A stretch of 37,833 bases of DNA. Origin: Syntrophaceae bacterium UBA4810 (GTDB lineage: Bacteria > Desulfobacterota > Syntrophia > Syntrophales > Smithellaceae). The stretch covers positions 2,027-39,859 of the forward strand of contig DHGA01000108.1 in the NCBI GenBank assembly GCA_002402545.1, in the 5' to 3' direction. The notes beneath the pieces are model-generated. The model had not been told where the DNA came from and ran no database searches. It saw only the letters and a list, made by a program, of their open reading frames with translations. Position 1 is the first letter of the stretch. Each line of letters opens with the position of its first letter. This document shows positions 16,921-25,301 of this stretch, in pieces. Both the position numbers and the translations under genes were made by a program.

Positions 16921-17982
16921 ATGAAAGATGTATATCAGCGCTTGGCCGAATTTTTAGACACGATGCCCCAGCGTTTTCCCGTGAATACGGAATCGGGGGT
17001 TGAGTTGAGAGTTTTGAAAAATATTTTTTCGCCGGACGAGGCGGAAATGTTTATGAAACTAAAGCCCAAGCCGGAGACCGCCGCGGATATCGCGGCGCGG
17101 ATTGGAGAAGATCCCTGTAAGCTGGAAAAAAAGCTCTATGAAATGTCCAAAAAAGGGCTGGCTTTCCGCAGCGGCAGGGAAGGGAATTACAAATACATGG
17201 TCGCGGCGTTTCTGGTGGGCATTATTGAATTTCAAATGAACCGCATGACCCCGGAGCTGATAAAAGAGTGGGAAGAGTTTGAGCCGCTTCTTTATAAATC
17301 AACCTGGCTCAAAGGAACGACTAGAGACCTAAGGACAATCCCAATCGGAGAAGCGGTTGACCCGAACTCCCAGGTCATGCCGTATGAAAACATCGAAGAA
17401 ACAATCCGCAATGCTAAATATATAGCGATATCGGATTGCATGTGCCGCCGAATTACCGCGATTAAGAATGATCCTTGCAGTCACCCAATGGAAGTATGCT
17501 TTCATTTCGGAAGTGGATCGCATTACTTTGTGGAAAACGACCTTGCGCGCTACATTTCAAATGAAGAAGCTCTGGAAATTTTTAAAAAAGGCAAGGAGAG
17601 CGGCCTTGTCTGTCAGGTAAGCGCCTCGCAGGAGACTAATGCCCTGTGCATGTGCTGCGATTGCTGCTGCGGGCCGTTACGGGCGGTCAAAGCCTGCGCC
17701 AAACCCGCTGAAATGGTTAACAGCAATTTCTTCGCCAAAGTGACTGAAGATGAATGCACAGGATGCGAAATGTGCGCGGAGCTTTGTCCCATGGATGCTA
17801 TTTCTGTTGGCGATGTTGCCCGGCTTGATTTAGACCGCTGTATCGGCTGCGGAGTCTGCGCCGTTACCTGTCCCGTGGAAGCCATAAAAGTTTATCGCAA
17901 AGAAAAAGACAAGGAGTTTATTCCGGAAAAAAATATTTTCGACTCCACCATGGCAATTTATCGACAGCGGCGGGAAGAATGA
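16921..17982 (+). CDS. winged-helix / di-[4Fe-4S] ferredoxin-domain protein (paralogue 1)
   Basis: A 353-residue protein, first of three paralogues in this window. A winged-helix-like region at about 30-95 (AEMFMKLKPKPETAADIAARIGED, KKLYEMSKKGL) is followed by a linker, CMCRR (C173, C175) with C186 and C193, a Cys-dense motif CMCCDCCCG (243-251) and two ferredoxin motifs (C279, C282, C285, C289; C307, C310, C313, C317, the first and second each ending in CP). In total this could hold two standard [4Fe-4S] clusters plus at least one more metal site. Such proteins are probably redox-active and DNA- or protein-binding, but no reaction is established. It faces the minus-strand metal/redox run tail to tail, with 10 bp between stop codons and no terminator. 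Confidence 0.85.
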   Translation: MKDVYQRLAEFLDTMPQRFPVNTESGVELRVLKNIFSPDEAEMFMKLKPKPETAADIAARIGEDPCKLEKKLYEMSKKGLAFRSGREGNYKYMVAAFLVGIIEFQMNRMTPELIKEWEEFEPLLYKSTWLKGTTRDLRTIPIGEAVDPNSQVMPYENIEETIRNAKYIAISDCMCRRITAIKNDPCSHPMEVCFHFGSGSHYFVENDLARYISNEEALEIFKKGKESGLVCQVSASQETNALCMCCDCCCGPLRAVKACAKPAEMVNSNFFAKVTEDECTGCEMCAELCPMDAISVGDVARLDLDRCIGCGVCAVTCPVEAIKVYRKEKDKEFIPEKNIFDSTMAIYRQRREE

Positions 17983-17992
17983 TATAACTTTT

Positions 17993-18706
17993 CTATAATC
18001 CAAGAAACTGGATAGCCAAGCCGCAAAGACAGATAGAACCGCCGGCCAGTGCGTGAGTATATCTTTCCATCGTTTTCATCGGAAGGCGGTTAAGCCCCCA
18101 GCTCGAAGCCCAGACAATACTCATCATTGTCAGAATCGTGACGGCGCCAAATGTGAGCGTCACCAGGAGCAGGCCGCTTAAGTTTTCTTTCGCCGCCGGA
18201 TACATGAGGATGGGAATCAGCGGTTCGCAGGGCCCCAGCACGAAAATAGTAAAAAGCACCCAGGGGGTTATATTTCCTGAATTTTCTTTCTCGTGAACAT
18301 GAGCATGCTCTTCAATATGCTGATGCGTATGAACATGAAACTGACCGTCGGCATGGGCGTGAACATGTTTGTGCGGCTTATTTTTCCACGCTCTGCGCAT
18401 ACCCCAGACAAAATAAACAAGTCCGAAAGCAATCAGTGCCCACGCGGCGAGGTTGCCGCGGAACGATTCTATATCAATCAGTTTTGTTACCGCAAATCCC
18501 AAAGCTATGCCTACAAAACCCAGCAAGACGGAGCTTCCCACATGCCCGATACCACACAAGAAGGTGATCCAGAGGGTTTTGAAAAGAGGCCAGCGCCTCG
18601 CTTTTCCCATCACAATAAAAGGAAGATAGTGATCAGGGCCAAACAGCGTGTGAAAGAAGCCGATAGAAGCGGCCGTTCCTAATAAGATAATCAACTCGTA
18701 TGACAT
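17993..18706 (-). CDS. NicO/UreH-like metal transporter with His-rich loop
   Basis: A 237-residue integral membrane protein with about six hydrophobic segments. The first helix carries HTLFGPDH (H19, D25, H26), resembling the His/Asp signature of nickel/cobalt transporters of the NicO/UreH group. A central loop at about 112-138 contains 11 histidines in HxH spacing, a typical metal-binding loop. The position directly after hypB and hypA, with a 14-bp gap to hypB, suggests nickel handling for a Ni enzyme. The direction of transport cannot be read from the sequence. It could also be annotated under the broader TauE/SafE-like superfamily. Last gene of the minus-strand run. Confidence 0.8.
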   Translation of the reverse strand: MSYELIILLGTAASIGFFHTLFGPDHYLPFIVMGKARRWPLFKTLWITFLCGIGHVGSSVLLGFVGIALGFAVTKLIDIESFRGNLAAWALIAFGLVYFVWGMRRAWKNKPHKHVHAHADGQFHVHTHQHIEEHAHVHEKENSGNITPWVLFTIFVLGPCEPLIPILMYPAAKENLSGLLLVTLTFGAVTILTMMSIVWASSWGLNRLPMKTMERYTHALAGGSICLCGLAIQFLGL

Positions 18707-18720
18707 TATCTTTTATCCTT

Positions 18721-19392
18721 TCAAGCGCGGCGAAACGCCGTAACTTCTTTTTTCAGCCAATCAACCCAATCGCTGATGCCCGCGCCTGTTTTGCATGAGA
18801 TTTCTATAATCTTAATTTCGGGATTCAAGGCCAAAACTATTTTGCGCATGGCGGCCATATCAAAATCGCTAAGCGACAGATAATCAATTTTGTTGACGAG
18901 CAGCACATCGCAGATGCTGAACATGAGCGGGTATTTTAGCGGCTTGTCGTCTCCTTCGGGAACACTCAGAATCATCACGTTTTTGTGCGCGCCCGTATCA
19001 AATTCGGCAGGGCACACCAGGTTTCCCACATTTTCGATGATGAGCAGATCAAAATCTTTTTTGTCTAAAGCTTCGAGCCCCTGCGTGACCATTGTGGCGT
19101 CCAGATGGCAGAAGCCGCCTGTCCGCAACTGCACAGCGGGAATTCCCTGAGCGGCAACCTTTTCGGCGTCCACTTTGGATTCGATATCCGCTTCGATGAC
19201 GCCCAGTTTTATACTGCCTTTCAGAGCTTGAGCTGTTTTGAGAATCAGGCTGGTTTTTCCCGAGCCCGGAGAAGACATCAGGTTCACCAGCATCGTTTTT
19301 TGCAGGCGAAGACGCTCCCGGACACCCGCGGCCACCTGATTATTATCAGCCATAATTTCTTCTTTAACCTCTATCATTCGGACATCATCCAT
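18721..19392 (-). CDS. hypB: hydrogenase nickel-incorporation GTPase HypB
   Basis: G3E-family GTPase of 223 residues that powers nickel insertion into [NiFe] hydrogenase (sometimes also urease). Walker A GSGKT is at 43-47, the conserved metal site has C95-H96 (GGFCHLDA) and C127 (NVGNLVCPAE), and NKID (167-170) gives guanine specificity. The N-terminal CXXCGC and histidine stretches found in some HypB proteins are absent, so extra nickel storage may be provided by the His-rich transporter next door. The start codon overlaps the hypA stop by one base (TAATG), with GGAG inside the hypA end as ribosome-binding site. No hydrogenase structural gene lies in the window. Confidence 0.95.
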   Translation of the reverse strand: MDDVRMIEVKEEIMADNNQVAAGVRERLRLQKTMLVNLMSSPGSGKTSLILKTAQALKGSIKLGVIEADIESKVDAEKVAAQGIPAVQLRTGGFCHLDATMVTQGLEALDKKDFDLLIIENVGNLVCPAEFDTGAHKNVMILSVPEGDDKPLKYPLMFSICDVLLVNKIDYLSLSDFDMAAMRKIVLALNPEIKIIEISCKTGAGISDWVDWLKKEVTAFRRA

Positions 19393-19742
19393 TATATGAC
19401 CTCCATGTTTTTTATAAAATATTCGCGCCCGGAAATCAGCTTGGCGTCTTTCTTTCCGCAGTTAGGGCATGGTATGTCGATCTGATTTGCGGCATCTACC
19501 GTGTAGGTTTCGGCGCAGGCGTTACATTCCAGCCGGATCGGCATTCGTTCGATTTGAAGTTTGGCTCCTTCAGCCAGAGTGCCTCGGCTTACATAATCGA
19601 AGTAGCGCTGCATCCATTCGTCTTCCAGGTCGCTTAAACGGCCGACCTGAAGCCCAATAGTCATCACGCGGCGGACATCGTTTTTTTCGGCGTGCGCCAA
19701 TACAATCTTGAGGATACTTTCCGTGACAGGCAGTTCATGCAT
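19392..19742 (-). CDS. hypA: hydrogenase maturation nickel metallochaperone HypA
   Basis: A 116-residue HypA/HybF protein of normal length. The N-terminal MHE provides the nickel site (H2, E3), and a zinc ribbon is formed by C73, C76, C92 and C95 (LECNAC, CPNCG). It hands nickel to HypB for insertion into [NiFe] hydrogenase. It overlaps hypB by one base and follows the TauE/SafE gene by 26 bp, so it lies within the same minus-strand run. All metal ligands are present, so the gene looks functional. Confidence 0.95.
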   Translation of the reverse strand: MHELPVTESILKIVLAHAEKNDVRRVMTIGLQVGRLSDLEDEWMQRYFDYVSRGTLAEGAKLQIERMPIRLECNACAETYTVDAANQIDIPCPNCGKKDAKLISGREYFIKNMEVI

Positions 19743-19768
19743 CAGTTATCATTTTCCTGTTTTTTACA

Positions 19769-20506
19769 TCAGCTGAAAATAATTTTATATCCCGCCAGGA
19801 TGAGTATCATAGACAGGACTCTTTGTACACTCAGCATCCGGAGTTTTCTGCTGCCCAGATATGATCCGATAATGCCGCCGCAAACAGCCGCCAGAGAAAA
19901 AGTTAACGCCTGCGCTGGAAACGCATGATTTCCGCTTATGAAACCAAGAAGTCCGGCGCAGGAATTTACCAGAACAAAAAATGCCGACACTGCTGCAGTT
20001 TCCCTGTTACCCGCCCATCCGGCAAGCAAGAGCAAAGGACTTAAAAATATACCTCCTCCTACGCCGATAAAACCGGACAATAATCCCAATATCGCCCCTA
20101 TGGTAAGGGTAAGGGGCAGCGGCAGAACGCGTATCTCGTTGACCGGCGTGATCGGACGGATAAAAAGCCTGACCGCGGAAAACCACAAAACAAGCACAAT
20201 TATATATTTGTAGAAATACGTGGGCAGGACGAAATAGCCGCCGATATAAGCGCAGGGAATAGATGTCAATGCAAAACGCCAAAAAAGCGACCAGCGGAAA
20301 TATCCGGCCCGATAGAATTGGATTGCGGCTATTCCTGAAACCAGGATATTAAGAACCAGCGCCGTGGGTTTGATAATTATGGGAGCCAAGCCAAAAAGAG
20401 TCATAACCGCAATATAGCCGGATGCTCCGCCATGCCCCACACAGGAGTAAAGAACAGCAATCAACGCGATACAGATGAGAATAGTTGTGAGTTGCGACAG
20501 ATCCAT
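19769..20506 (-). CDS. TauE/SafE-family sulfite/anion exporter-like permease
   Basis: A 245-residue membrane protein with seven to eight hydrophobic segments in the two-repeat pattern of the TauE/SafE family. Characteristic motifs are VGHGGASGYIAVMTLFGLAP in the first repeat and LSGFIGVGGGIFLSPLLL in the second. Family members export sulfite, sulfoacetate or related organic anions; the substrate here is not determined. It sits 14 bp downstream of the FmdE-like gene and just upstream of hypA, so it is likely co-transcribed. The link to sulfur chemistry is only suggested by the family name. Confidence 0.87.
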   Translation of the reverse strand: MDLSQLTTILICIALIAVLYSCVGHGGASGYIAVMTLFGLAPIIIKPTALVLNILVSGIAAIQFYRAGYFRWSLFWRFALTSIPCAYIGGYFVLPTYFYKYIIVLVLWFSAVRLFIRPITPVNEIRVLPLPLTLTIGAILGLLSGFIGVGGGIFLSPLLLLAGWAGNRETAAVSAFFVLVNSCAGLLGFISGNHAFPAQALTFSLAAVCGGIIGSYLGSRKLRMLSVQRVLSMILILAGYKIIFS

Positions 20507-20520
20507 AATAATTAATCCTC

Positions 20521-21093
20521 TTAATCAATAAAAGGACCTAGGCCCTGGCAAGCAGAGCAGGTCTTGCCCAAACTCGTCCGATAAGCTTCGCCGCAGGAAG
20601 GGCACAACCCCACTTGCGAACTTTTCTTTTTAGCAGAGCTGATATAGGTTGGCTTAACTTTCACTTTTTTTATAGAGTAAATAGATGTTCCCGCCCGGCG
20701 AAACTCATCGATAATACCTTCAAAATCCTGTTCCTTTTTTGGCTTGTCCTTCAGAAACCACGCCCTAATGCAGTGCCAGTCACCAAGTTTTCCCGCGTCA
20801 AGAAACACCCTGGTGCCATCGCCAGTGTACTTGTTGTAAAATGTAAGCGCGTAGCGGCTGGTATCCACAATTTTGAGCCAGCCGTTTCCTATCGTGCAGG
20901 GGGTAAGAATTTGCACAGCATCCGGCAGACAGTGCCCGGTTTCACAGATAACATCGAAGAACTCCCCTGCCGGTAAATTCGCTCTGGCAATATCTACCAT
21001 GATGCCGCCGGCAATGATCCCGGGCGCGATGTTGCCGTGAAAATCCTTTATCGTGACAAGAAAATCTTCGTAACTGTAAGGGCCTATGTTCAT
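20521..21093 (-). CDS. FmdE-like protein with degenerate metal motif and C-terminal zinc ribbon
   Basis: A 190-residue protein of the formylmethanofuran dehydrogenase subunit E family. In methanogens FmdE accompanies a Mo/W enzyme; bacterial homologues sit beside molybdopterin enzymes, as here. The core segment CETGHCLPDAVQILTPCTIGNGW (starting at C50) matches the family. The usual N-terminal HGHxCPG ligand motif reads HGNIAPG (19-25), so a histidine and a cysteine are missing and metal binding may be altered. A zinc ribbon (C164, C167, C179, C182) closes the protein. I chose the ATG at 21093, preceded by GGGAGA; an upstream in-frame ATG at 21201 lacks one and would add a low-complexity lysine-rich stretch. 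It follows the molybdopterin oxidoreductase gene by 120 bp. Confidence 0.8.
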   Translation of the reverse strand: MNIGPYSYEDFLVTIKDFHGNIAPGIIAGGIMVDIARANLPAGEFFDVICETGHCLPDAVQILTPCTIGNGWLKIVDTSRYALTFYNKYTGDGTRVFLDAGKLGDWHCIRAWFLKDKPKKEQDFEGIIDEFRRAGTSIYSIKKVKVKPTYISSAKKKSSQVGLCPSCGEAYRTSLGKTCSACQGLGPFID

Positions 21094-21213
21094 TATTATC
21101 TCCCGCTTTGGGATTATCGTTATCTTCGTCCTTTTCTTCTTTTCGACCCGGTAAATATCCATCCCTGGCAAAATTGTTTTTGCTGGACAATCCTGTACCA
21201 ATCGGCGCAGTTC

Positions 21214-23448
21214 TTATATTGCATCCACACGGCAGGGAACGTACCGATGTATGGGCGTTCCGAACTGATCCCGATGCGTGTTCTTTGTCAGGCGATTGAC
21301 ATTGACGCCGTATTGGACGCCGTTGTAAACCAACCCGAAGCCGTGCGGGATAACCACATGGCCCTTGCGCGCCGTATCGGTGATTTCCAGTTCGATCTCT
21401 TCGCTGCCGGCTTCCGTGGTTACTTTCACCTGCTGCCCATCCTTTAAATTAAGGACAGCGGAATCATCCGGATGCATGGCCAACGTGCAGGGGCGTTTGC
21501 CCTTATTCCAGGCGGGATCGCGCATATTGGTGTTGGCGTTCATGGAAGTGTGTCTGCCGGCCATAAGAATCAGCGGAAATTCCGAAGGCATGATCAGGGC
21601 CGCTTCTTCTCTGGTCGCGTCCAGCGTTTTCATTTCTTCCAGCAGTTCCGGTATAGTCAAATTAATTTTCCCGTCATCGGTTTTCAGCTCGGCAAAATTG
21701 TTTTCCGGATCGAGTTTTCCCACCCAGATGCCTTCGGGATGATCCAAAATCTTTTTAAAGATATCTTCCCCAAGCTTAGGCCCAGGTTGAAAACCAACTC
21801 TGGCGACATTTTCCTGAAAAGATTTCGGCGTCACCTGCAAAATTCCCCAAAGCGCCGCCAGGTGAACCGATCCCAGCGCCTTGCCCAGCGTTTTCCCTAA
21901 AATAAACGGTATATTGTTTAACGCTTTCGGTTCGGTCATCGCATATTCCATTAACGCCTGGGCGAATACAGGACGGTTCTCAAAAGCTGCCTGATAAAGT
22001 TTATCGGGAATCGGCGGTATCAAGCCCATTTTATCGGCGATACGCAAATGTATCTCGCCCAATTCCAGCGGCTCTCCTTCCGGTTCAACAATCGGACGGC
22101 GCATCTGAAAGTGAATGCCTGGATAGGTCATGGGAAAGAACGTGCTGTCCCAGGATTCGTAACCCGTGCGGGACGGCAGGACATAATGGGAAAGAGCGGC
22201 GGTTTCCGTCATAGCAATTTCACCCGTAACAAGCAGGTCAAGGCGACTAAAAGCTTTTTCATACGCGGTGGTATCCGCGTAAGACCGCAAGGGATTACTA
22301 CCGGAAACCACAACGGCGCGCAGCCTCTCAGGGTGATCGGAAAGAATTTCTTCCGGCATGACGTTCGGAGGAAAAACACCGCAAACCGGGAAGGAATTCG
22401 TCGTCACGGTGCGCCATACTTTTGGATTTCTTTCATCCGTATGCGACCCGATGGGCATCAAATGACCATGAATGACGTTGCCGCCCGGAACACACAACCT
22501 GCCGCAGATTGCCTGAAGAATGACGATAAGATAGGAATTTACGGCGCTGTGGCGTCCCATGAAGAGGCCCAAATCATAACGCAAAGATGATTTACGCGTT
22601 GCGTAAGCTCTAGTCACCTCGCGCACCTGGTCAAAATCAAGCCCGCAGGTTTTTACGGCGGCGCGAATATCGAAATTAGCAAACATTGATTTTATCTGGT
22701 CAAAGCCTGATGTATGATCATCCATGTAAGCTTTATTTTCCCATCCTTCTTGAAGAATGATGGAAATCATGGCCTTGAGCAAAAGAGCGTCCGTGCCGGG
22801 CCGGATGGGCAGATGAATGTCGGCAAGCTTTGCTGTTTCGGAAAGACGCGGGTCAACAACAATCAAAAGTTTGTCCGGATCTTTGGAAAGGCGTTGGAGT
22901 TGGCGCGGTGCCTGCGGAATCTGATGGCTCTGCATACCGTTCCAACCAAATATAAGCAGCACGTCGGTGTTGGCCACATCGGGTTGATCGTGGAGGTACT
23001 GACGCCCGTGCGTGCGCCCGCAAACCCAGAAAGCGCCGGCGAATTCCTGCGCCAAGGCGCCGTAATGATATTGAGATCCCAAACCCCTCATGAGACGTAT
23101 GCCGAAAGCCGCTTCAAGATGACAACCCTGCGTACTTGCCCCCATGTAAGCAAACGAACGCGGTCCGTACTGATCCACGATGCTTTTTAATTTAGTGGCT
23201 ATTTCATCAATGGCCTGATCCCAGGAAATGCGTTCGAATTTATCTCCAACTTTCTTAAGCGGATATTTCAGCCGGTCCGCGTTATGCTGATGATAGGCGA
23301 TATTCATTCCTTTGCGGCAAACATAACCCTCGCTTTTTACGTTAGACTTGTCACCCCTGACTTTTACAATATGGTTATTCTCCACCTCGATTTCCAGGCC
23401 GCAGTTTTGCGCGCAAAGGACACAGCCGGTTTTATGCCATTGCCCCAT
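21214..23448 (-). CDS. molybdopterin-dependent oxidoreductase (formate dehydrogenase-like large subunit)
   Basis: A 744-residue catalytic subunit of the DMSO-reductase superfamily, with bis-MGD Mo or W cofactor and one N-terminal [4Fe-4S] cluster (C9, C12, C16, C44). Fold landmarks include DVLLIFGWNGMQSHQ near 162, VVDPRLSETAKLADIHLPIRPGTDALL near 197-225, GSNPLRSYADT near 385 and a C-terminal MGD-binding domain starting near PLILMAGRHTSMNANTN. C143 (WVCGRTHG) lies where formate dehydrogenases place Cys/Sec, but local spacing differs, so it is not certain to be the metal ligand. There is no twin-arginine signal, so the enzyme is probably cytoplasmic. The substrate is undetermined; formate dehydrogenase and acetylene-hydratase-like enzymes are possibilities. 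It is preceded by the TetR gene (34 bp). Confidence 0.88.
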   Translation of the reverse strand: MGQWHKTGCVLCAQNCGLEIEVENNHIVKVRGDKSNVKSEGYVCRKGMNIAYHQHNADRLKYPLKKVGDKFERISWDQAIDEIATKLKSIVDQYGPRSFAYMGASTQGCHLEAAFGIRLMRGLGSQYHYGALAQEFAGAFWVCGRTHGRQYLHDQPDVANTDVLLIFGWNGMQSHQIPQAPRQLQRLSKDPDKLLIVVDPRLSETAKLADIHLPIRPGTDALLLKAMISIILQEGWENKAYMDDHTSGFDQIKSMFANFDIRAAVKTCGLDFDQVREVTRAYATRKSSLRYDLGLFMGRHSAVNSYLIVILQAICGRLCVPGGNVIHGHLMPIGSHTDERNPKVWRTVTTNSFPVCGVFPPNVMPEEILSDHPERLRAVVVSGSNPLRSYADTTAYEKAFSRLDLLVTGEIAMTETAALSHYVLPSRTGYESWDSTFFPMTYPGIHFQMRRPIVEPEGEPLELGEIHLRIADKMGLIPPIPDKLYQAAFENRPVFAQALMEYAMTEPKALNNIPFILGKTLGKALGSVHLAALWGILQVTPKSFQENVARVGFQPGPKLGEDIFKKILDHPEGIWVGKLDPENNFAELKTDDGKINLTIPELLEEMKTLDATREEAALIMPSEFPLILMAGRHTSMNANTNMRDPAWNKGKRPCTLAMHPDDSAVLNLKDGQQVKVTTEAGSEEIELEITDTARKGHVVIPHGFGLVYNGVQYGVNVNRLTKNTHRDQFGTPIHRYVPCRVDAI

Positions 23449-23482
23449 GATCTACCTCCTCATATCTTAAAATAATAGCGCA

Positions 23483-24064
23483 CTATTTAAGTATGCGCTC
23501 GAAAATCATCTTTTTAAAAACCGACAGCGGCTTTGTGTCTTTCACTAGCTTCATGTGCATGATCGCCCCTTCCCAGGCGTTAATAATGAATTGAGCTGTC
23601 TGTGACGGATCCGTATCGTCGCTGATATATCCGCCTGCCCGGGCTTCCCCCAGCAACTGCTCTATGCCCTTTTGCATTCCGGAATAGACTTCGTTTATTT
23701 TTCCCCGGAAGGTTGCGTTTAGATCACTCATCTCCTGCATCAGGTTGCCGATAGGGCAGCCGCGGCACAAATCCATTTTCGTGAAGAGATCAGTGTAAGC
23801 GTCAAAAAAGCCAGAAAGCCTTTGAAGCGGCGGTGAGCCATCTTTATTTAGATATTTGTCCGCCATTGCCTGACTGAAGTCACGGAAATAGTCGATGACC
23901 GCAAGCCCGAAGTCCTCCTTGCTTTTGAAATAAAAGTAAAAAGAACCTTTCGGAACTCCCGCCGCATCCAGCACTTGCTGAATGCCGGTGGCGTTAAATC
24001 CCTGAGCGTGAATGAGCCCGGCCCCTTTCCGGATAATTTCTTCACGTGTAGTGCCGCTTGCCAT
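23483..24064 (-). CDS. TetR/AcrR-family transcriptional regulator
   Basis: A 193-residue repressor-type regulator. The HTH lies at about residues 26-46 (GIQQVLDAAGVPKGSFYFYF), followed by the typical KSKEDFGLAVIDY helix. The C-terminal ligand domain contains CRGCPIGNL (C100, C103), a motif shared with LmrA/YxaF-like TetR regulators. I chose the start at 24064 because GGGGGAGA lies just upstream; the longer start at 24088 lacks one. The gene is wedged between paralogue 2 of the Fe-S proteins and the molybdopterin enzyme gene. A TetR-like palindrome at 25210-25224 sits in the promoter of this run, so autoregulation is likely. The inducer is unknown; a redox or metal signal via the two cysteines is only a thought. 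Confidence 0.92.
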   Translation of the reverse strand: MASGTTREEIIRKGAGLIHAQGFNATGIQQVLDAAGVPKGSFYFYFKSKEDFGLAVIDYFRDFSQAMADKYLNKDGSPPLQRLSGFFDAYTDLFTKMDLCRGCPIGNLMQEMSDLNATFRGKINEVYSGMQKGIEQLLGEARAGGYISDDTDPSQTAQFIINAWEGAIMHMKLVKDTKPLSVFKKMIFERILK

Positions 24065-24089
24065 TATATCTCCCCCTGTGTGCAACAAT

Positions 24090-25172
24090 TTAGCTCTGCA
24101 TTATTTTCAGAAAAGCTTCCAGCCTGCCCTTTTCCTGCAGTATTTGCGAGCCCATTTCCGAAGCCGTTGCCGGAGTGGCGGGCAATTGCTTCCTTTCGTC
24201 CAAAACGATAGCATCGGCCGGGCAGCCGGTGACACAAAGACCACAACCAATGCATTCCGACGCAGTCACCAAGGCAACATCATCTACTATATTTATACAT
24301 TTCATGGGGCAGCGCTCGTCGGCGCAGATACCGCAGCCCGTGCACTCGTCGGCAAGAACCCGTGCTTCAAAGCGGCTGGGTTCAAACGCGTGTGGATGTT
24401 TGAGCTGAGTTTTCCCGCGCAAAACGGTGCAGCAGCACGGGCAACAGTTGCAGATAAGATTGGCACGATCCGCGCTGTTGTTGCTGGTGTGCACCAATCC
24501 GGCTTCCTCGGCTATATCCAGCACCTTCATGCCTTCTTCCTTGCTTATCTGGCGGGCAAATCCATACTCCACTAAATATTGCGCGGCAGAGTCAAAAATT
24601 AGGCAAACTTCTTTCGGTTTATCACAGGCGGCAACGCTAACTCGGCATGCGCAGTTTGTCACAGCAATAAAAGAGGCGTTATTAATAAAGTTTTTAACTT
24701 CTTCGTATGGATGGATTCGGTCACGCGCGGTAATGGATTTATCCACGGCCACGACGCGCATCAGCGGGGTGGGATTTCCGGCAAAGGAAGCTCCGAGCGC
24801 TTCATGGTGATACTCTTCCCATAGTTTACCCAATCGCTCGTGCATCGGCGTGCCGCCGCCTTTCATAAAAGGAAACTCAAAAACACCCGGGATGAGCGGC
24901 ACCAGGGAGTAATTTTTTTCTCCATTTTTTACCCGTGCCGCGATAACGCCTTTTTTTGCCATCGCTTCCAGATGCCGTAGGGTTTCGCTTTCGGAGATTC
25001 CCGTTTTTTGCGCGATAGCGGCAGGCGTTTTCATTTTATAACTCATCTGCACGGCCACGGCTGCTTCCCGCGGCGTGAAAAGTATTTTAAGAATTTCGTC
25101 AATGGATTTTGCCTTCGGCGCGGTTGTCGGGTGCGCGTCCAGTATTTCTCTTAAGCGTTCATAAATATCCAT
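24090..25172 (-). CDS. winged-helix / di-[4Fe-4S] ferredoxin-domain protein (paralogue 2)
   Basis: A 360-residue protein, first gene of the eight-gene minus-strand run. It has the same layout as the proteins at 16921-17982 and 25362-26354: a winged-helix-like region (about 30-85, TPAAIAQKTGISESETLRHLE), CACR (C164, C166), the Cys-dense motif CNCCPCCC (231-238) and two ferredoxin motifs (C257, C260, C263, C268; C287, C290, C293, C297). The first ferredoxin motif has four rather than three residues before its last cysteine (C263-ADER-C268), a small oddity. The ATG at 25172 has GGGGAGGG just upstream and is preferred over the one at 25199. Role unknown; expected to couple redox state to regulation or electron transfer. 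Confidence 0.85.
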   Translation of the reverse strand: MDIYERLREILDAHPTTAPKAKSIDEILKILFTPREAAVAVQMSYKMKTPAAIAQKTGISESETLRHLEAMAKKGVIAARVKNGEKNYSLVPLIPGVFEFPFMKGGGTPMHERLGKLWEEYHHEALGASFAGNPTPLMRVVAVDKSITARDRIHPYEEVKNFINNASFIAVTNCACRVSVAACDKPKEVCLIFDSAAQYLVEYGFARQISKEEGMKVLDIAEEAGLVHTSNNSADRANLICNCCPCCCTVLRGKTQLKHPHAFEPSRFEARVLADECTGCGICADERCPMKCINIVDDVALVTASECIGCGLCVTGCPADAIVLDERKQLPATPATASEMGSQILQEKGRLEAFLKIMQS

Positions 25173-25205
25173 GAGTTCCCTCCCCAATGTTAAGTTCAAA
25201 TTAGC

Positions 25206-25232
25206 CTAATAGACCGGTCGTCTACAAGTCAA
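25206..25232 (-). promoter_or_regulatory. likely promoter of the minus-strand redox run
   Basis: On the minus strand TTGACT (25227-25232) could serve as -35, with TATTAG (25206-25211) as -10 at a short 15-bp spacing. The spacer is almost entirely occupied by the TetR-like palindrome. The match is imperfect, but the position about 35 bp before the ribosome-binding site of the first gene fits. Confidence 0.45.
25210..25224. promoter_or_regulatory. TetR-type operator candidate
   Basis: TAGACCGGTCGTCTA combines outer arms TAGAC and GTCTA with an internal perfect palindrome GACCGGTC. It closely resembles operators of LmrA/YxaF-like TetR regulators (TAGACCG...CGGTCTA type). It lies inside the likely -35/-10 spacer of the run that encodes the TetR protein, so repression by steric block is the simplest reading. 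Confidence 0.6.
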
Positions 25233-25301
25233 GCAATATTTCTCTCAAAGTCGTAAACTATTAATTTGTTTATATTATTTATTTAAGAGCTTTTATTATT
25301 C

